Shown piece by piece: positions 1 through 8,361 of a DNA stretch of 64,000 nt. The DNA comes from Pseudomonas sp. SJZ074. GTDB taxonomy: Bacteria; Pseudomonadota; Gammaproteobacteria; Pseudomonadales; Pseudomonadaceae. The stretch covers positions 248,001 to 312,000 of the forward strand of contig NZ_VIUE01000004.1 of assembly GCF_007828215.1 (NCBI RefSeq). The letters are read 5' to 3'. How positions within the stretch are numbered: the stretch's first letter is position 1; each line of letters opens with the position of its first letter. Below the pieces are notes generated by a model. That model saw nothing but the letters and a program-made list of their open reading frames with translations. It was not told where the DNA came from and made no database searches. Made by a program: the position numbers and the translations under genes.

Positions 1-27
1 GCATTCCCACGCGGAGCGCGGGAACGA
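1..27. repeat. REP-like hairpin at the window edge
   Basis: Inverted arms TTCCCACGC and GCGCGGGAA around a GGA loop (one mismatch) form a short hairpin just past the end of the first gene. It is a different REP type from the TGTGGGAGCGAG elements elsewhere here. It may continue outside the window. Confidence 0.5.
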
Positions 28-43
28 TCACTACCACAGTGGA

Positions 44-1327
44 TCAGCCATAGACCGGCCACGCCTCGACAATCCGCCCCCCGCGCACCGCCAGCAGATC
101 ACCGAACTGCAACAGCACCGACTCGACCTGGGTCGGCCTCAGGAACACCTGGTCCTCCACCGCAAGCCCTACCGCCTCGGAGCCGTTGGCCATTTCCTGG
201 TTGGAACTGCGGCCATAAAGGCGGTTGCTCTTCAGGCCGGATGGAGATTCGAAATCGGCCATCCAGTTGCCACCGTAGAGAAAGAACGTCTCGCGCTGGT
301 TCACGTCCCACCAGGAAAAGATCCGGGACTTGTCGTCCAGCGCCGGAATGTTCACCGCGCCGGTACGCTTGAGCACCGGAGTCGCAATGTAGGCCGCCGG
401 CACATGCTCGCTCAGGGATGGCAGGTCGTAATGACTGGGTTTGAGCATGGCCGTGCCCACCGACACTTCGGTACTCAGGCGTTCCTGTTCATGCAGACGA
501 TAGCTGGGACTGCCCGCGGTATTGAGGGTCAGCCCCGGGTGCCACAGGTCGGGATAGCGCAACCGGAGGAAATCTACTCGCATGGTGTAGGTCGCCATGA
601 CCCGAGCCAACAGCGTTTCAGGGCTCGCCAACAGTTCAGGCACGCCCATGCCTACGAATGGGTCATAGCCCATGAACCCGGCGAACTCCAATTGCGCCGG
701 ATGGGCACGAATCAACTTGAGCATCGCATCCAGGCTCGCGTCATCAGCCACCCCGCCCCGGTGCAAGCCGACGTCCAGTTCAATGTTGACCCGCATGCGC
801 GTACCCAGCCCTTGGGCCAGGGCCTGGTATTGCTGGACGCGCTCGGGGGTATCCAGCAGCCACTGCAACTGACGCGACGGGTCGAACGGCCCGTTGTGAA
901 GCTGATAGAACAGCTCGGCGGAACGCACCGGCAGCGGTTTGCCCAGCAGGATATCGGCATCGGGGAACTGCATTGCATCGTGATTGAGAAACGGCTGGTG
1001 AAACGACATCAACCGCCGGGTCTCGGCCCGCTCACCGATGTACTTCAGCAATTGGGGCGAAGGCAGGGACTTCTCTACCAGCCGCAGCTGCTTGCCCGCG
1101 CGCCGGACCGAAGCCTTCACCACATCGATATTGTGATCGAGGCGATCCAGGTCGATCAGCATCACCGGACGCATGGGGCCATGGGCCTTGAGCTCGCGGT
1201 TCAACTGACGGAAATAATCACTGTACGGCCCGCCCCGGTCATCCGGCCGCAGCCAGGCCCCCGCACCGGCCAGCAACACCCCGGCGCCCAACGTGCCCTT
1301 GAGCAAACCACGACGATTGAAAGCCAT
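44..1327 (-). CDS. Tat-exported PLP fold type III enzyme (DSD1 / D-amino-acid aldolase-racemase-like)
   Basis: A 427-aa protein of the alanine-racemase N-terminal barrel family, closest in style to DSD1 D-serine dehydratase / D-threonine aldolase-like enzymes. The N-terminus carries a twin-arginine signal (NRRGLLKG, residues 4-11) and a hydrophobic run, so a folded, PLP-loaded enzyme would be exported. MLIDLDRLDHN (about 56-66) starts the barrel, and Lys86 in LVEKSL is the likely Schiff-base lysine. The start overlaps the stop of the upstream oxidase gene (TGATG), so the two are translationally coupled. A longer reading frame runs back into that gene but lacks the Tat signal at its N-terminus. 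Substrate unknown; racemase, aldolase and dehydratase remain open. Confidence 0.8.
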   Translation of the reverse strand: MAFNRRGLLKGTLGAGVLLAGAGAWLRPDDRGGPYSDYFRQLNRELKAHGPMRPVMLIDLDRLDHNIDVVKASVRRAGKQLRLVEKSLPSPQLLKYIGERAETRRLMSFHQPFLNHDAMQFPDADILLGKPLPVRSAELFYQLHNGPFDPSRQLQWLLDTPERVQQYQALAQGLGTRMRVNIELDVGLHRGGVADDASLDAMLKLIRAHPAQLEFAGFMGYDPFVGMGVPELLASPETLLARVMATYTMRVDFLRLRYPDLWHPGLTLNTAGSPSYRLHEQERLSTEVSVGTAMLKPSHYDLPSLSEHVPAAYIATPVLKRTGAVNIPALDDKSRIFSWWDVNQRETFFLYGGNWMADFESPSGLKSNRLYGRSSNQEMANGSEAVGLAVEDQVFLRPTQVESVLLQFGDLLAVRGGRIVEAWPVYG

Positions 1328-2715
1328 CAGCTCACCCCCAGGATCGTTGAAAGATGTCCGTTCAGAAATTTTCCAGCGGGATCCAGGGCCTGGCGCACCT
1401 GGGTGAATTCGTTCCAGCGCGGGTACAGCGCCTGGAGTGTCCTGGCGTTCAGCGAGTGCAACTTCCCCCAGTGCGGTCGGCCCTGATACTTCCAGAAGAT
1501 CGGCTCGATGGCGGCGAAGAAATTGTGATGGTCCATCTGGTAATGCTGGTGAACGGAGATCGAACAACTGTCCCGTCCTTCGAACATGCTCAAGGGAATG
1601 TCGTCGGCCTTCACGTAGCGGTATTCGATGGGAAACCAGGTCCGCAGGTCCTTGTCGCGGATCAGCGCGAGAATCTCCCGCAGGCACGCCGGTCCATGCT
1701 CGGCCGGCACCGAATACTCCATTTCGTTGAAACGCACAGTGCGGGCATTGGCATAGATGTCATGGGAGTCACCGACCCGGTCGTCGAAGTCGGCCACCAG
1801 TCGCAGGCTGTTGAGCAACGAACGACGGATCGCCGGAAAGTCGCTGCCGTACTTGTCGAGTTTCTCGATCAGGGTGACGAATTCGTTGCCGCCCTCCTCC
1901 TCGGGGCTGATGGGTGGCGTGGCCGGATCGGTGGTTTCGTTCAGAGCGATCGCCAACGCATAGTCGGAATGGGTGACCACCTGCATTTCCCAGTGCTGGT
2001 TGTCCCGGGTATTGGCTTCCACGTCTTCCAGCAGTTCTTCGGTTTTCGCCACCCATTGGCGCTCGCGCAACCGATAGGCGGCGCGGTTCTGCAAGCGCAC
2101 CCGGGTCACCAGCCCCAGCGCTCCGAGTGACACGCGCCCCGCTTTGAAAACCTCGGGATGGCGGTTGGCATCACAATCGAGCACCTCGCCGCCGGCCGTC
2201 ACCAACTGCAGCCCGACGACCTGGGACGCATACGAGCCGAAGGCTTTGCCGGTGCCGTGGGTCGATGTGGCAATGGCGCCGGCCAGGGTCTGGTAATCGA
2301 CGTCGGCCATGTTCGGCAATGCCTGGCCGATGGCCTTGAGCACCGGGCCCATGCGTGACATCGGCGTACCGCCGCCGAACTCGGCTTGCAGGCTGGCCGG
2401 GTCATGATCCAGCAAGCCGCTGAAAAAACTCAGGGACAGCAAGGTTCCATCGGTGGGCACCAGGGCGCTGAAGGAGTGACCGGAACCCACCGGGCGGATC
2501 CGTCCTTCGGCACGGGTGACCATTTGTACCAGTTCATCAAGATCCTTGGGCGCCAGCCGCGCAGCCGGCAGGCAACTCTGTGCACCGGACCAGTTGCGCC
2601 ACGGGATTAATCGCGGCGCGCGCATCAGGTCGGCCAGGGCGCCCTGGCCGCCGAGCGCCGTGAAAGCGGCAACCACACCGGCCCGCTGCAGCCATTGGCG
2701 TCGTGAGTAGTCCAT
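1327..2715 (-). CDS. Tat-exported FAD-dependent D-arabinono-1,4-lactone oxidase family protein
   Basis: A 462-aa flavoprotein. The N-terminal Tat signal has Arg5-Arg6 in SRRQWLQRAG and a likely cleavage site after GALA (about residue 28). An FAD_binding_4 domain follows (about 50-200): VGSGHSF places His80 where ALO-family oxidases attach FAD covalently. The C-terminal ALO domain ends with the family motif HWGKLH near residue 420. Family members oxidise sugars, polyols or aldonolactones. The gene lies 12 bp after a c-type cytochrome gene and is coupled to the PLP enzyme gene behind it. The cytochrome may accept its electrons instead of oxygen, which is inference from gene order. Confidence 0.85.
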   Translation of the reverse strand: MDYSRRQWLQRAGVVAAFTALGGQGALADLMRAPRLIPWRNWSGAQSCLPAARLAPKDLDELVQMVTRAEGRIRPVGSGHSFSALVPTDGTLLSLSFFSGLLDHDPASLQAEFGGGTPMSRMGPVLKAIGQALPNMADVDYQTLAGAIATSTHGTGKAFGSYASQVVGLQLVTAGGEVLDCDANRHPEVFKAGRVSLGALGLVTRVRLQNRAAYRLRERQWVAKTEELLEDVEANTRDNQHWEMQVVTHSDYALAIALNETTDPATPPISPEEEGGNEFVTLIEKLDKYGSDFPAIRRSLLNSLRLVADFDDRVGDSHDIYANARTVRFNEMEYSVPAEHGPACLREILALIRDKDLRTWFPIEYRYVKADDIPLSMFEGRDSCSISVHQHYQMDHHNFFAAIEPIFWKYQGRPHWGKLHSLNARTLQALYPRWNEFTQVRQALDPAGKFLNGHLSTILGVS

Positions 2716-2727
2716 GGTCTGCCCCCG

Positions 2728-3099
2728 CTACTGGAATTGTTGGCCGGACATGAAAGCGATCAAGGCCAGGAACTGCTCTTCGGAACAGTGCATGCACAAG
2801 CCCATCGGCGGCATACCGTTGTAGCCGTTGATCGCGTGGTCCAGCAGGGTATCGGCGCCCTGGGCCAGCCGCGGCGCCCAGGCATTCGCGTCGCCGGTCA
2901 GGGGCGCCCCGGCGCCGGGGTTCGCATGGCAGAGTCTGCAACTGCTGTCGTAGACCTGGGCCAGCGCCGCATCGGCGGGCATGGCGTTGAGGGTCGCGGG
3001 CGCAGGCGGCTTGGGCTCTTCGCCGCATCCGGCGAGCAGCGCGCCAAGCAGCGTGAGGGTCGCGGTTTGAAGCAGGACAGAAGGAAAAGTTGCCGACAT
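2728..3099 (-). CDS. Cytochrome c5-like monohaem lipoprotein
   Basis: A 123-aa protein. The start is set by a GAGAGGGG ribosome site and leaves an N-terminal lipoprotein signal with lipobox LLAGC (Cys25). The haem motif CRLCH lies at residues 54-58, and GYNGMPPMG (about 92-100) supplies the axial Met. A following Cys102/Cys105 pair is the disulfide typical of cytochrome c5. It is the first gene of a three-gene operon with a Tat-exported flavin oxidase and a Tat-exported PLP enzyme. It probably carries electrons from the oxidase to the respiratory chain. Confidence 0.85.
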   Translation of the reverse strand: MSATFPSVLLQTATLTLLGALLAGCGEEPKPPAPATLNAMPADAALAQVYDSSCRLCHANPGAGAPLTGDANAWAPRLAQGADTLLDHAINGYNGMPPMGLCMHCSEEQFLALIAFMSGQQFQ

Positions 3100-3259
3100 A
3101 AAGCCCCTCTCGGCGGCGCATGGGTGCGCCTTTCTTGTTGTGGGTCTGGCAGTTGCCACGTTAAGGCACGCCGGCGTGTCGGCTTGAGGTCATTGGGGGC
3201 CAGAAAAGGGGGCTTGGGCGGACAGTGCGGGAGCATCGATGCCACAGAGCAGCACTTGA

Positions 3260-4144
3260 TCAGGGAAGTAAAATCCCCTGCTCCCGCTCGCACAACTGCA
3301 CCACGTAATCCCACAGCACCCGCAGGCGCACGGACTTGTGCAGTTCGCGCCGGGTGCTGATCCAGTAGCTGCGGCGCAGGGTTTCGTCGGGCAGCAAGGG
3401 CACCAGCGCCGGGTCGTCGCTGGCCATGTAGCACGGCAGCACGGCGATCCCTAGCCCTGAGCGCGCGGCCTGTTGTTGGGCGATGACGCTGGTGCTGTGG
3501 AACACCACCCTGGGGTTGCGACAAAAGCTGTTGAGAAACATCAGCTCCTGACTGAACAGCAGGTCATCGACGTAACCGATCCAGGCGTGACGGGCCAGGT
3601 CCTCGCGACTGCGCAGCGGCGGCGAGCGATCCAGATAAGCCTGGCTGGCGTACAGCGCCAGGCTGTAGTCGGTGAGTTTGCGGGTCACCAGCAGGTCGGC
3701 CGCCGGGCGTTCGAGGTGAATGCTGATTTCCGCCTCGCGGTTGAGGATGCTGACGAAGCGCGGCACCGCCACCAGCTCCACTTCCAGCCCCGGATAGCGC
3801 TGAAACAAGCCGTCCATGCGACTGGCCAGGAACATGATGCCCAGCCCCTCGGTCACCCCCAGGCGAATCTTGCCCAGGGGCGCACTGGACTGGGTAATGT
3901 CCTCTTGGGCCAGCAACGCCACGTTCTCCATGGCCTCGGCGTGCTTGAGCAGCGTCTCGCCAGCCGGGGTCAGTTCATAACCCTGAGCGTGCTGGACAAA
4001 CAGTGCGGTCCCCAGGCTTTTCTCGATGGCTTCGATGTGCCGGGCCACCGTGGCATGGGTGGTGTTCAGCCGCCGCGCCGCGGTCAACAGGCGGCCGCTG
4101 CGTTGCAGCTCGAGAAAATACCGCAGGTCATTCCAGTCGAACAT
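3260..4144 (-). CDS. LysR-family transcriptional regulator
   Basis: A 294-aa LysR protein. It starts MFDWNDLRYFLEL and has the winged helix-turn-helix at about residues 5-65 (LLTAARRLNTTHATVARHIE), followed by a periplasmic-binding-protein-like effector domain. The divergent neighbours are a GMC oxidoreductase gene and an MHS-family transporter gene, which it very probably controls. Two identical AAAACTAAC words 21 bp apart lie in the shared promoter region. An upstream in-frame start exists, but it would extend the protein beyond the usual LysR N-terminus. Inducer unknown. Confidence 0.88.
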   Translation of the reverse strand: MFDWNDLRYFLELQRSGRLLTAARRLNTTHATVARHIEAIEKSLGTALFVQHAQGYELTPAGETLLKHAEAMENVALLAQEDITQSSAPLGKIRLGVTEGLGIMFLASRMDGLFQRYPGLEVELVAVPRFVSILNREAEISIHLERPAADLLVTRKLTDYSLALYASQAYLDRSPPLRSREDLARHAWIGYVDDLLFSQELMFLNSFCRNPRVVFHSTSVIAQQQAARSGLGIAVLPCYMASDDPALVPLLPDETLRRSYWISTRRELHKSVRLRVLWDYVVQLCEREQGILLP

Positions 4145-4191
4145 GAACGTTCCTTGCACGTCGCTGTTTATAAACACACAGCTGTTGCGCA

Positions 4192-4221
4192 AAAACTAAC
4201 ATTCTTTTAACGAAAACTAAC
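4192..4221. promoter_or_regulatory. Direct repeat in the lysR/GMC promoter region
   Basis: AAAACTAAC occurs at 4192-4200 and again at 4213-4221. The copies are exactly 21 bp apart, two helical turns, which is suitable spacing for a regulator binding one DNA face. They sit between the divergent lysR and GMC genes. Confidence 0.45.
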
Positions 4222-4239
4222 AACTACGATGGCTCTGAC

Positions 4240-4247
4240 AAAAACAA
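4240..4247 (+). promoter_or_regulatory. Possible Hfq/Crc A-rich motif at the GMC start
   Basis: AAAAACAA fits AAnAAnAA and lies just before the AAGAGG ribosome site of the GMC dehydrogenase gene. This is where Hfq/Crc binding would block translation. Confidence 0.35.
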
Positions 4248-4262
4248 AAAAAGAGGTCGCGG

Positions 4263-5906
4263 ATGCAACCTGTCGTCGATGAATACGATTACGTGATCGT
4301 GGGCGCCGGCCCTGCCGGATGCCTGCTGGCCAACCGGCTGTCGACCAATCCCCAGCATCGGGTGCTGCTGCTCGAAGCGGGCGGACGCGACAACTATCCC
4401 TGGATTCACATTCCGGTCGGCTACCTGTTCTGCATCGGTAACCCGCGTACTGACTGGTGCTTCAAGACCGAAGCGCAACCCGGCCTGCAAGGGCGTGCCT
4501 TGAGCTATCCGCGCGGCAAGGTCCTGGGCGGCTGCTCTTCCATCAACGGCATGATCTACATGCGCGGCCAGGCCGCGGACTACGACGGCTGGGCCGCCGA
4601 GGGCAATGCCGGCTGGGCCTGGAAAGACGTGCTGCCGCTGTTCCGGCAAAGCGAAAACCACTTCGCCGGGGACTCTGAACTGCATGGCGCCAGCGGCGAA
4701 TGGCGGGTCGAACGCCAGCGCCTGTCATGGCCGATCCTTGATGCCTTCCGCAACGCCGCCGAACAGAGCGGCATTGCCAATGTCGACGACTTCAACAGTG
4801 GCGACAATGAAGGCTGCGGTTACTTCCAGGTCAATCAGAGAGCCGGAGTGCGTTGGAACGCCGCCAAGGCCTTCCTGAAACCGGTTCGCCAGCGCGCCAA
4901 TCTCACCGTCCTCACCGAAGTCGAAGTCGACCGCGTGCTGCTGCGCGAGGACCGGGCCCACGCGGTCAGCGCCCGCTGGCAAGGCAAAGGCATGACCTTC
5001 AAGGCGCGCAAGGAGATCGTCCTGTGCGCCGGCGCCATTGGCTCACCGGGTATCCTGCAGCGCTCCGGGATCGGTCCGCGCAACTTGCTGCAGCGCTTGG
5101 GAATCGGCGTGGTGCATGAACTGCCGGGGGTGGGCGGCAACCTGCAGGACCACCTGCAACTGCGGCTCATCTACCAGCTGGAAAATGCCCGGACCCTGAA
5201 CCAGATCGCCGGCACGCTGTGGGGCAAGATGAGCATGGGCCTGCGCTACCTCTATGACCGCAGCGGCCCCCTGTCCATGGCGCCCAGCCAGCTCGGCGCG
5301 TTCGCCCGCTCGGGGCCGGAGCAGACCTCGGCCAACCTCGAATACCACGTGCAGCCCTTGTCCCTGGAACGCTTCGGCGAGCCCCTGCACAGCTTCCCGG
5401 CGTTCACCGCGTCGGTCTGTGACCTGCGCCCACAAAGCCGTGGCCGGGTAGACATCCGCTCGGCCGACCCGCACGAGGCGCCGCTGATCCAGCCCAATTA
5501 CCTGAGCCATCCCGAGGATCTGCGGGTCGCCGCCGATGCCATCCGCCTGACCCGACGCATCGTCGCCGCGCCCGCCCTGCAAGCCTTCAAGCCCAAGGAA
5601 TACCTGCCGGGCCCCAACCTGCAGAGCGAAGAAGAACTGCATCGGGCCGCCGCCCGCATCGGCACGACGATTTTCCATCCGGTGGGCACCTGCCGCATGG
5701 GCCAGGACGGTGACGCAGTGGTGGACGCGCAACTGCGTGTCCATGGCATCAAGGGCCTGCGCATCGCCGATGCCTCGATCATGCCGCGCATCACCTCGGG
5801 CAATACCTGCTCGCCGACGCTGATGATTGCCGAGAAGGCGGCGCGGATGATGCTTGCGACGAACGCTACGAGCACCGTCAGCACCAAGGAGACAGCAACA
5901 GTCTGA
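4263..5906 (+). CDS. GMC-family FAD alcohol dehydrogenase (choline dehydrogenase-like)
   Basis: A 547-aa glucose-methanol-choline oxidoreductase. The Rossmann motif GAGPAG is at residues 14-19. The GMC signature LSYPRGKVLGGCSSING is near 80-97. A second signature, GAIGSPGILQRSGIG, is near 258-272. The active-site His lies in FHPVGTCRMG and is followed by a SGNTCSPT C-terminal motif. It oxidises a primary alcohol or polyol, but the substrate is not deducible. Genes for the betaine pathway (betB, betI) are absent, so true choline oxidation is unlikely. A metabolite:H+ symporter gene follows on the same strand and a divergent LysR precedes it, suggesting a small uptake-and-oxidation unit. An AAGAGG ribosome site supports the start. 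Confidence 0.88.
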   Translation: MQPVVDEYDYVIVGAGPAGCLLANRLSTNPQHRVLLLEAGGRDNYPWIHIPVGYLFCIGNPRTDWCFKTEAQPGLQGRALSYPRGKVLGGCSSINGMIYMRGQAADYDGWAAEGNAGWAWKDVLPLFRQSENHFAGDSELHGASGEWRVERQRLSWPILDAFRNAAEQSGIANVDDFNSGDNEGCGYFQVNQRAGVRWNAAKAFLKPVRQRANLTVLTEVEVDRVLLREDRAHAVSARWQGKGMTFKARKEIVLCAGAIGSPGILQRSGIGPRNLLQRLGIGVVHELPGVGGNLQDHLQLRLIYQLENARTLNQIAGTLWGKMSMGLRYLYDRSGPLSMAPSQLGAFARSGPEQTSANLEYHVQPLSLERFGEPLHSFPAFTASVCDLRPQSRGRVDIRSADPHEAPLIQPNYLSHPEDLRVAADAIRLTRRIVAAPALQAFKPKEYLPGPNLQSEEELHRAAARIGTTIFHPVGTCRMGQDGDAVVDAQLRVHGIKGLRIADASIMPRITSGNTCSPTLMIAEKAARMMLATNATSTVSTKETATV

Positions 5907-5990
5907 AGAACAACCAAGGTCCCTTGTGGGAGCGGCAGTCACCCAAGGAATGCGTCAAAGCAGGAGACGCCCACCCGGCGTCGACAGTGG

Positions 5991-5998
5991 AACAACAA
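5991..5998 (+). promoter_or_regulatory. AACAACAA Hfq/Crc-type motif upstream of the symporter
   Basis: A perfect AAYAAYAA motif, extended by further A-rich sequence, lies 26 bases before the symporter start codon and just upstream of its GAGGGA ribosome site. This is consistent with Hfq/Crc catabolite repression. Confidence 0.45.
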
Positions 5999-6024
5999 AA
6001 ACAATCACTGTGAGGGATACCGCT

Positions 6025-7647
6025 ATGTCCGAGCATGTTCAACCCCTGGAAGTCACGCACAGCGTCGGCGCCAGCCGGGAAACCCAGAAAGTCATCTTCG
6101 CCTCGTCCCTGGGGACGGTGTTCGAGTGGTACGACTTTTTTCTCTATGGCGCCCTGGCGGCGGTGATCAGCAAACAGTTCTTCGCCGGCGTCAACGACAC
6201 CACGGCGTTCATCTTCGCCCTGATGGCGTTCGCCGCCGGTTTCGTCGTGCGACCATTCGGCGCATTGGTGTTCGGGCGGCTGGGGGACATGATCGGGCGC
6301 AAATACACCTTCCTGGCAACCATCATCCTCATGGGCCTGGCGACATTCTGCGTCGGCCTGCTGCCCAACTACGCCAGTATCGGCATCGCCGCGCCGATCA
6401 TCCTGGTCGCGCTGCGCATGCTCCAGGGCCTGGCCTTGGGCGGTGAATACGGCGGCGCAGCGACTTACGTCGCCGAACACGCGCCCATTGGCAAGCGCGG
6501 CTTCCACACCAGCTGGATTCAGTCCACCGCCACCCTCGGATTGCTGCTCTCGCTGTTGGTGATACTGGGCTGTCGCTACTTCACGGGGGATCAGTTCGAA
6601 GTCTGGGGCTGGCGCATTCCGTTCCTGCTGTCGATCCTGCTGTTGGGCATCTCCACCTGGATCCGCATGAGCCTGCATGAATCACCGGCCTTCGTGAAAA
6701 TGAAAGAAGAAGGCAAGTGCTGCAAGGCACCGATCCGTGAATCGTTCGGTAAATGGGAAAACCTCAAGGTCGTGCTGATCGCACTGTTCAGCATCAATGC
6801 CGGGCAAGCGGTGACCTTCTATGCCGCACAATTCTATGTACTGTTTTTTCTCACCCAGTTCCTGAAGATGGACCCGGCCCTTGCCAACAGTCTGCTGATC
6901 GTCAGCGTAGTGATCGGCGCACCGTTCTTCATCTTCTTTGGCTGGCTGTCGGACAAGGTCGGGCGCAAACCGGTGCTGATGATCGGCCTGCTGCTGGCGA
7001 CGGCGTTGTATTTCCCGATCTTCAAGACCCTGGCCCACTACGCCAACCCGGCCATCGACCAGGCAAGTCGCCAGGCACCGATCAGCGTGATCGCTGATCC
7101 GGCCACCTGCACCTTCCAGTTCGACCCGGTGGGCAAGGCGCGCTTCGACAGCCCATGCGACAAGGTCAAGACGTTCCTGGTCAAGCAAGGGCTGCCCTAC
7201 AGCAGCGTCGCGGCACCGGCGGGCAGCCCGGTGCAGGTCAACGTCGGTGATGTGAAGATCGAGGGGTATGACGAAGCCGCCCTGCGCGGCGCAACGACCC
7301 TGGCGGGCTACCCGCAAAAGGCCGATACCCAGCAGATCAACCGACCGATGATCGTCGCCTTGATCGTGGCGCTGATCATCATCTCGGCGATGTGCTACGG
7401 CCCGCTGGCGGCACTGATGGTCGAACTGTTCCCGACCCGCATCCGCTACACCTCCATGTCCCTGCCCTATCACATCGGCAACGGCTGGTTCGGCGGCTTC
7501 CTGCCCACCGTGTCGTTCGCCCTGGTGGTCTATACCGGGGATATTCTCTATGGGCTGTGGTACCCGGTGGTGATCACCGGTGTGAGCCTGGTGGTGGGCA
7601 TGCTCTGCCTGCGGGAAACCAGGAACGTGGACCTGGACAAGAACTGA
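6025..7647 (+). CDS. MFS transporter, metabolite:H+ symporter (MHS) family
   Basis: A 540-aa inner-membrane carrier. SSLGTVFEWYDFFLYG near residue 30 and RLGDMIGRKY after TM3 are hallmark MHS sequences (as in ProP and KgtP). LGGEYGGAATYVAEH is the TM4-5 signature. Twelve membrane helices are expected. A hydrophilic insert of about 100 residues (roughly 355-440) between TM9 and TM10 is seen in one MHS subgroup and makes the protein longer than the usual 430-450 aa. The chosen ATG follows a GAGGGA ribosome site; a longer frame upstream overlaps the GMC gene. It probably imports the substrate or a relative of the substrate of the upstream GMC dehydrogenase. Confidence 0.85.
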   Translation: MSEHVQPLEVTHSVGASRETQKVIFASSLGTVFEWYDFFLYGALAAVISKQFFAGVNDTTAFIFALMAFAAGFVVRPFGALVFGRLGDMIGRKYTFLATIILMGLATFCVGLLPNYASIGIAAPIILVALRMLQGLALGGEYGGAATYVAEHAPIGKRGFHTSWIQSTATLGLLLSLLVILGCRYFTGDQFEVWGWRIPFLLSILLLGISTWIRMSLHESPAFVKMKEEGKCCKAPIRESFGKWENLKVVLIALFSINAGQAVTFYAAQFYVLFFLTQFLKMDPALANSLLIVSVVIGAPFFIFFGWLSDKVGRKPVLMIGLLLATALYFPIFKTLAHYANPAIDQASRQAPISVIADPATCTFQFDPVGKARFDSPCDKVKTFLVKQGLPYSSVAAPAGSPVQVNVGDVKIEGYDEAALRGATTLAGYPQKADTQQINRPMIVALIVALIIISAMCYGPLAALMVELFPTRIRYTSMSLPYHIGNGWFGGFLPTVSFALVVYTGDILYGLWYPVVITGVSLVVGMLCLRETRNVDLDKN

Positions 7648-7670
7648 GAAACGGCTGCTTCAGCAACATC

Positions 7671-7761
7671 TGTGGCGAGGGATTTATCCCCGCTGGACTG
7701 CGAAGCAGTCCCGTTTTGACGGTTGCTACGCAACCGAGCGGGAGCAAGCTCCCTCGCCACA
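7671..7761. repeat. REP doublet (TGTGGCGAGG type)
   Basis: Outer arms TGTGGCGAGG and CCTCGCCACA enclose two further hairpin pieces. It lies between the symporter gene and the receiver gene. Confidence 0.75.
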
Positions 7762-7780
7762 AGGTCTGGTTCCAGACCAA

Positions 7781-7804
7781 GCCATCAGTGCACCTGATGG
7801 CTTT
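7781..7804 (+). terminator. Possible terminator after the symporter gene
   Basis: GCCATCAG and CTGATGGC pair around a TGCAC loop, followed by TTTT on the + strand. The stem overlaps the last codons of the opposite-strand receiver gene, so it could also be coincidental. Confidence 0.4.
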
Positions 7805-8192
7805 TGACCGTACTTTCCACCAGATCCAACATTTGCCCCAACGCCCAGGGCTTGGCGATGAACGACGCGTGGTGCTTGATCCCGGCGCTTTCCGGCGTTT
7901 CGTAGCCGGACATGATCAGCAGCGGTATCTGCGGCCAGCGATCCCCGGTCAGGTTCGCCAGATCCGCACCATCCAGGTTACCCGGCATGGTGATATCGGT
8001 CAGCAACAGATCGACAAAATCCGCATTCTGCTCGAGGAATGTCAGCGCCGAATCGGCGCTTTCCCGAGGCTCCACGACAAACCCTTCGTCTTCCAGGATT
8101 TCACACAGGAATTCCAGAATCGTCGGGTCATCCTCAACAACGAGAATCAGACGCGTGGTGGCCTGTCCGTCGCCCTTCGGCATCGAACTCAT
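7785..8192 (-). CDS. Single-domain response regulator (receiver only)
   Basis: A 135-aa CheY-like protein. Acidic residues are Asp21 and Asp22 (VVEDDP), the phospho-acceptor is Asp66 (LLLTDITMPG), Ser95 is the switch residue and Lys114 (IAKPW) is conserved. No output domain follows, and no histidine kinase lies nearby. The start follows AAGGAGAG; a much longer in-frame extension would run through the intergenic LexA-like palindrome and is unlikely. Single-domain receivers act by phosphotransfer or protein binding; the partner here is unknown. Confidence 0.85.
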   Translation of the reverse strand: MSSMPKGDGQATTRLILVVEDDPTILEFLCEILEDEGFVVEPRESADSALTFLEQNADFVDLLLTDITMPGNLDGADLANLTGDRWPQIPLLIMSGYETPESAGIKHHASFIAKPWALGQMLDLVESTVKSHQVH

Positions 8193-8345
8193 AAAGTGAC
8201 TCTCCTTGATCCCGGCAATTGGTTTCGCGGTTTCAGCCGCTCTGCAAGTTATGAGCGACGCCCTTGCGAGAAATTCATTCCGAGTACAAACCGGCCGCCG
8301 AACGTCATTCCAGACACTCCGTTGCAACGCAGCGCAACGCTTTAT

Positions 8346-8361
8346 CTGTATATCCATACAG
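8346..8361. promoter_or_regulatory. LexA (SOS) box
   Basis: CTGT-N8-ACAG with an AT-rich centre (ATATCCAT) matches the gammaproteobacterial LexA consensus. The symmetry extends to a 13-bp perfect inverted repeat with a 4-nt centre (8339-8368). It lies 70 bp before topB and about 150 bp before the divergent receiver gene. Confidence 0.75.

Noticed and set aside
404..1486. Long + strand reading frame opposite the PLP enzyme gene
   Set aside because: Mirror frame of two well-recognised minus-strand genes; its protein has no domain and unnatural composition.
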